Assembly: GCA_964370775.1 (NCBI GenBank) | Contig: CAYJKT010000002.1 | Span: 98,406 to 162,405 of the forward strand | DNA length: 64,000 nt | From: SIG603 sp964370775 | Lineage (GTDB): Bacteria > Bacillota > Clostridia > Oscillospirales > Acutalibacteraceae | Direction: 5' to 3' | Shown here: positions 63,974-64,000 of the stretch, in pieces | Layout of the letters: each line of letters begins with the position of its first letter | Numbering within the stretch: position 1 is the first letter of the stretch | Position numbers and translations under genes: made by a program | The notes under the pieces: model-generated | Told to the model about the DNA's origin: nothing | Seen by the model: the letters and a program-made list of their open reading frames with translations, nothing else | The model's database searches: none

Positions 63974-64000
63974 AAAATCACCCTTTTATTTTTTAAGTAA

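Overview
The window is about 64 kb of AT-rich DNA from a low-GC, Gram-positive, anaerobic-type Firmicute, most likely a member of the Lachnospirales/Clostridia. The reasons are strong AGGAGG-type ribosome sites, lipoprotein sugar-binding proteins with Ser/Thr/Glu-rich linkers after the lipid cysteine, AraC and LacI regulators beside almost every sugar operon, a YesM/YesN two-component pair, and a surface protein ending in a sortase-type signal (NPDTG). Two GH117-like enzymes and a sulfatase point to a host that meets algal or other sulfated glycans, such as a marine or fish-gut clostridium. That habitat is inference only. No rRNA, tRNA, CRISPR array, transposase or phage gene was seen.

Region 1 (1-4.9 kb) holds the 3' part of a very large cell-wall-anchored surface protein. 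Region 2 (5-28.6 kb) looks like a locus for a complex, probably sulfated glycan. It has a membrane-bound AraC regulator, an SDR oxidoreductase, an LplA/LplB/LplC-like importer, two GH117-like beta-propeller hydrolases, a URO-D-like protein, an AraC regulator, a large FAD-dependent oxidoreductase, a YesMN two-component system, a second sugar importer and a type I sulfatase. A decayed nitrogenase-component-1-like gene lies inside it. A repeated AGTATAC-centred motif links the URO-D-like gene and the second importer operon.

Region 3 (28.9-46.5 kb) is a phosphorylase region. It has a sugar importer, an (alpha/alpha)6-barrel glycosidase, a LacI regulator, a GH65 disaccharide phosphorylase, beta-phosphoglucomutase, an unassigned P-loop small-molecule kinase and a GH13_18 (sucrose phosphorylase family) enzyme. 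A frameshifted GH63-like pseudogene follows, then a second LacI regulator with its own importer. The layout resembles the E. coli ycj cluster (kojibiose phosphorylase, beta-PGM, glucosylglycerate phosphorylase).

Region 4 (46.9-50.7 kb) encodes an FtsX/MacB-like ABC system with two unlike permeases and one ATPase. Region 5 (51-64 kb) is a maltodextrin/glycogen region. It has a MalE-MalF-MalG importer, type I pullulanase, LacI regulator and GH13 alpha-glucosidase on the + strand, and LacI regulator, 4-alpha-glucanotransferase and glycogen phosphorylase on the - strand.

There are five CUT1-type sugar importers but no CUT1 ATPase, so a shared MsmX-like ATPase elsewhere is expected. Hairpins between binding-protein and permease genes recur in four of the five importer operons and probably set unequal expression. 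Starts were moved for several genes where a good Shine-Dalgarno site supports an internal ATG, TTG or GTG.
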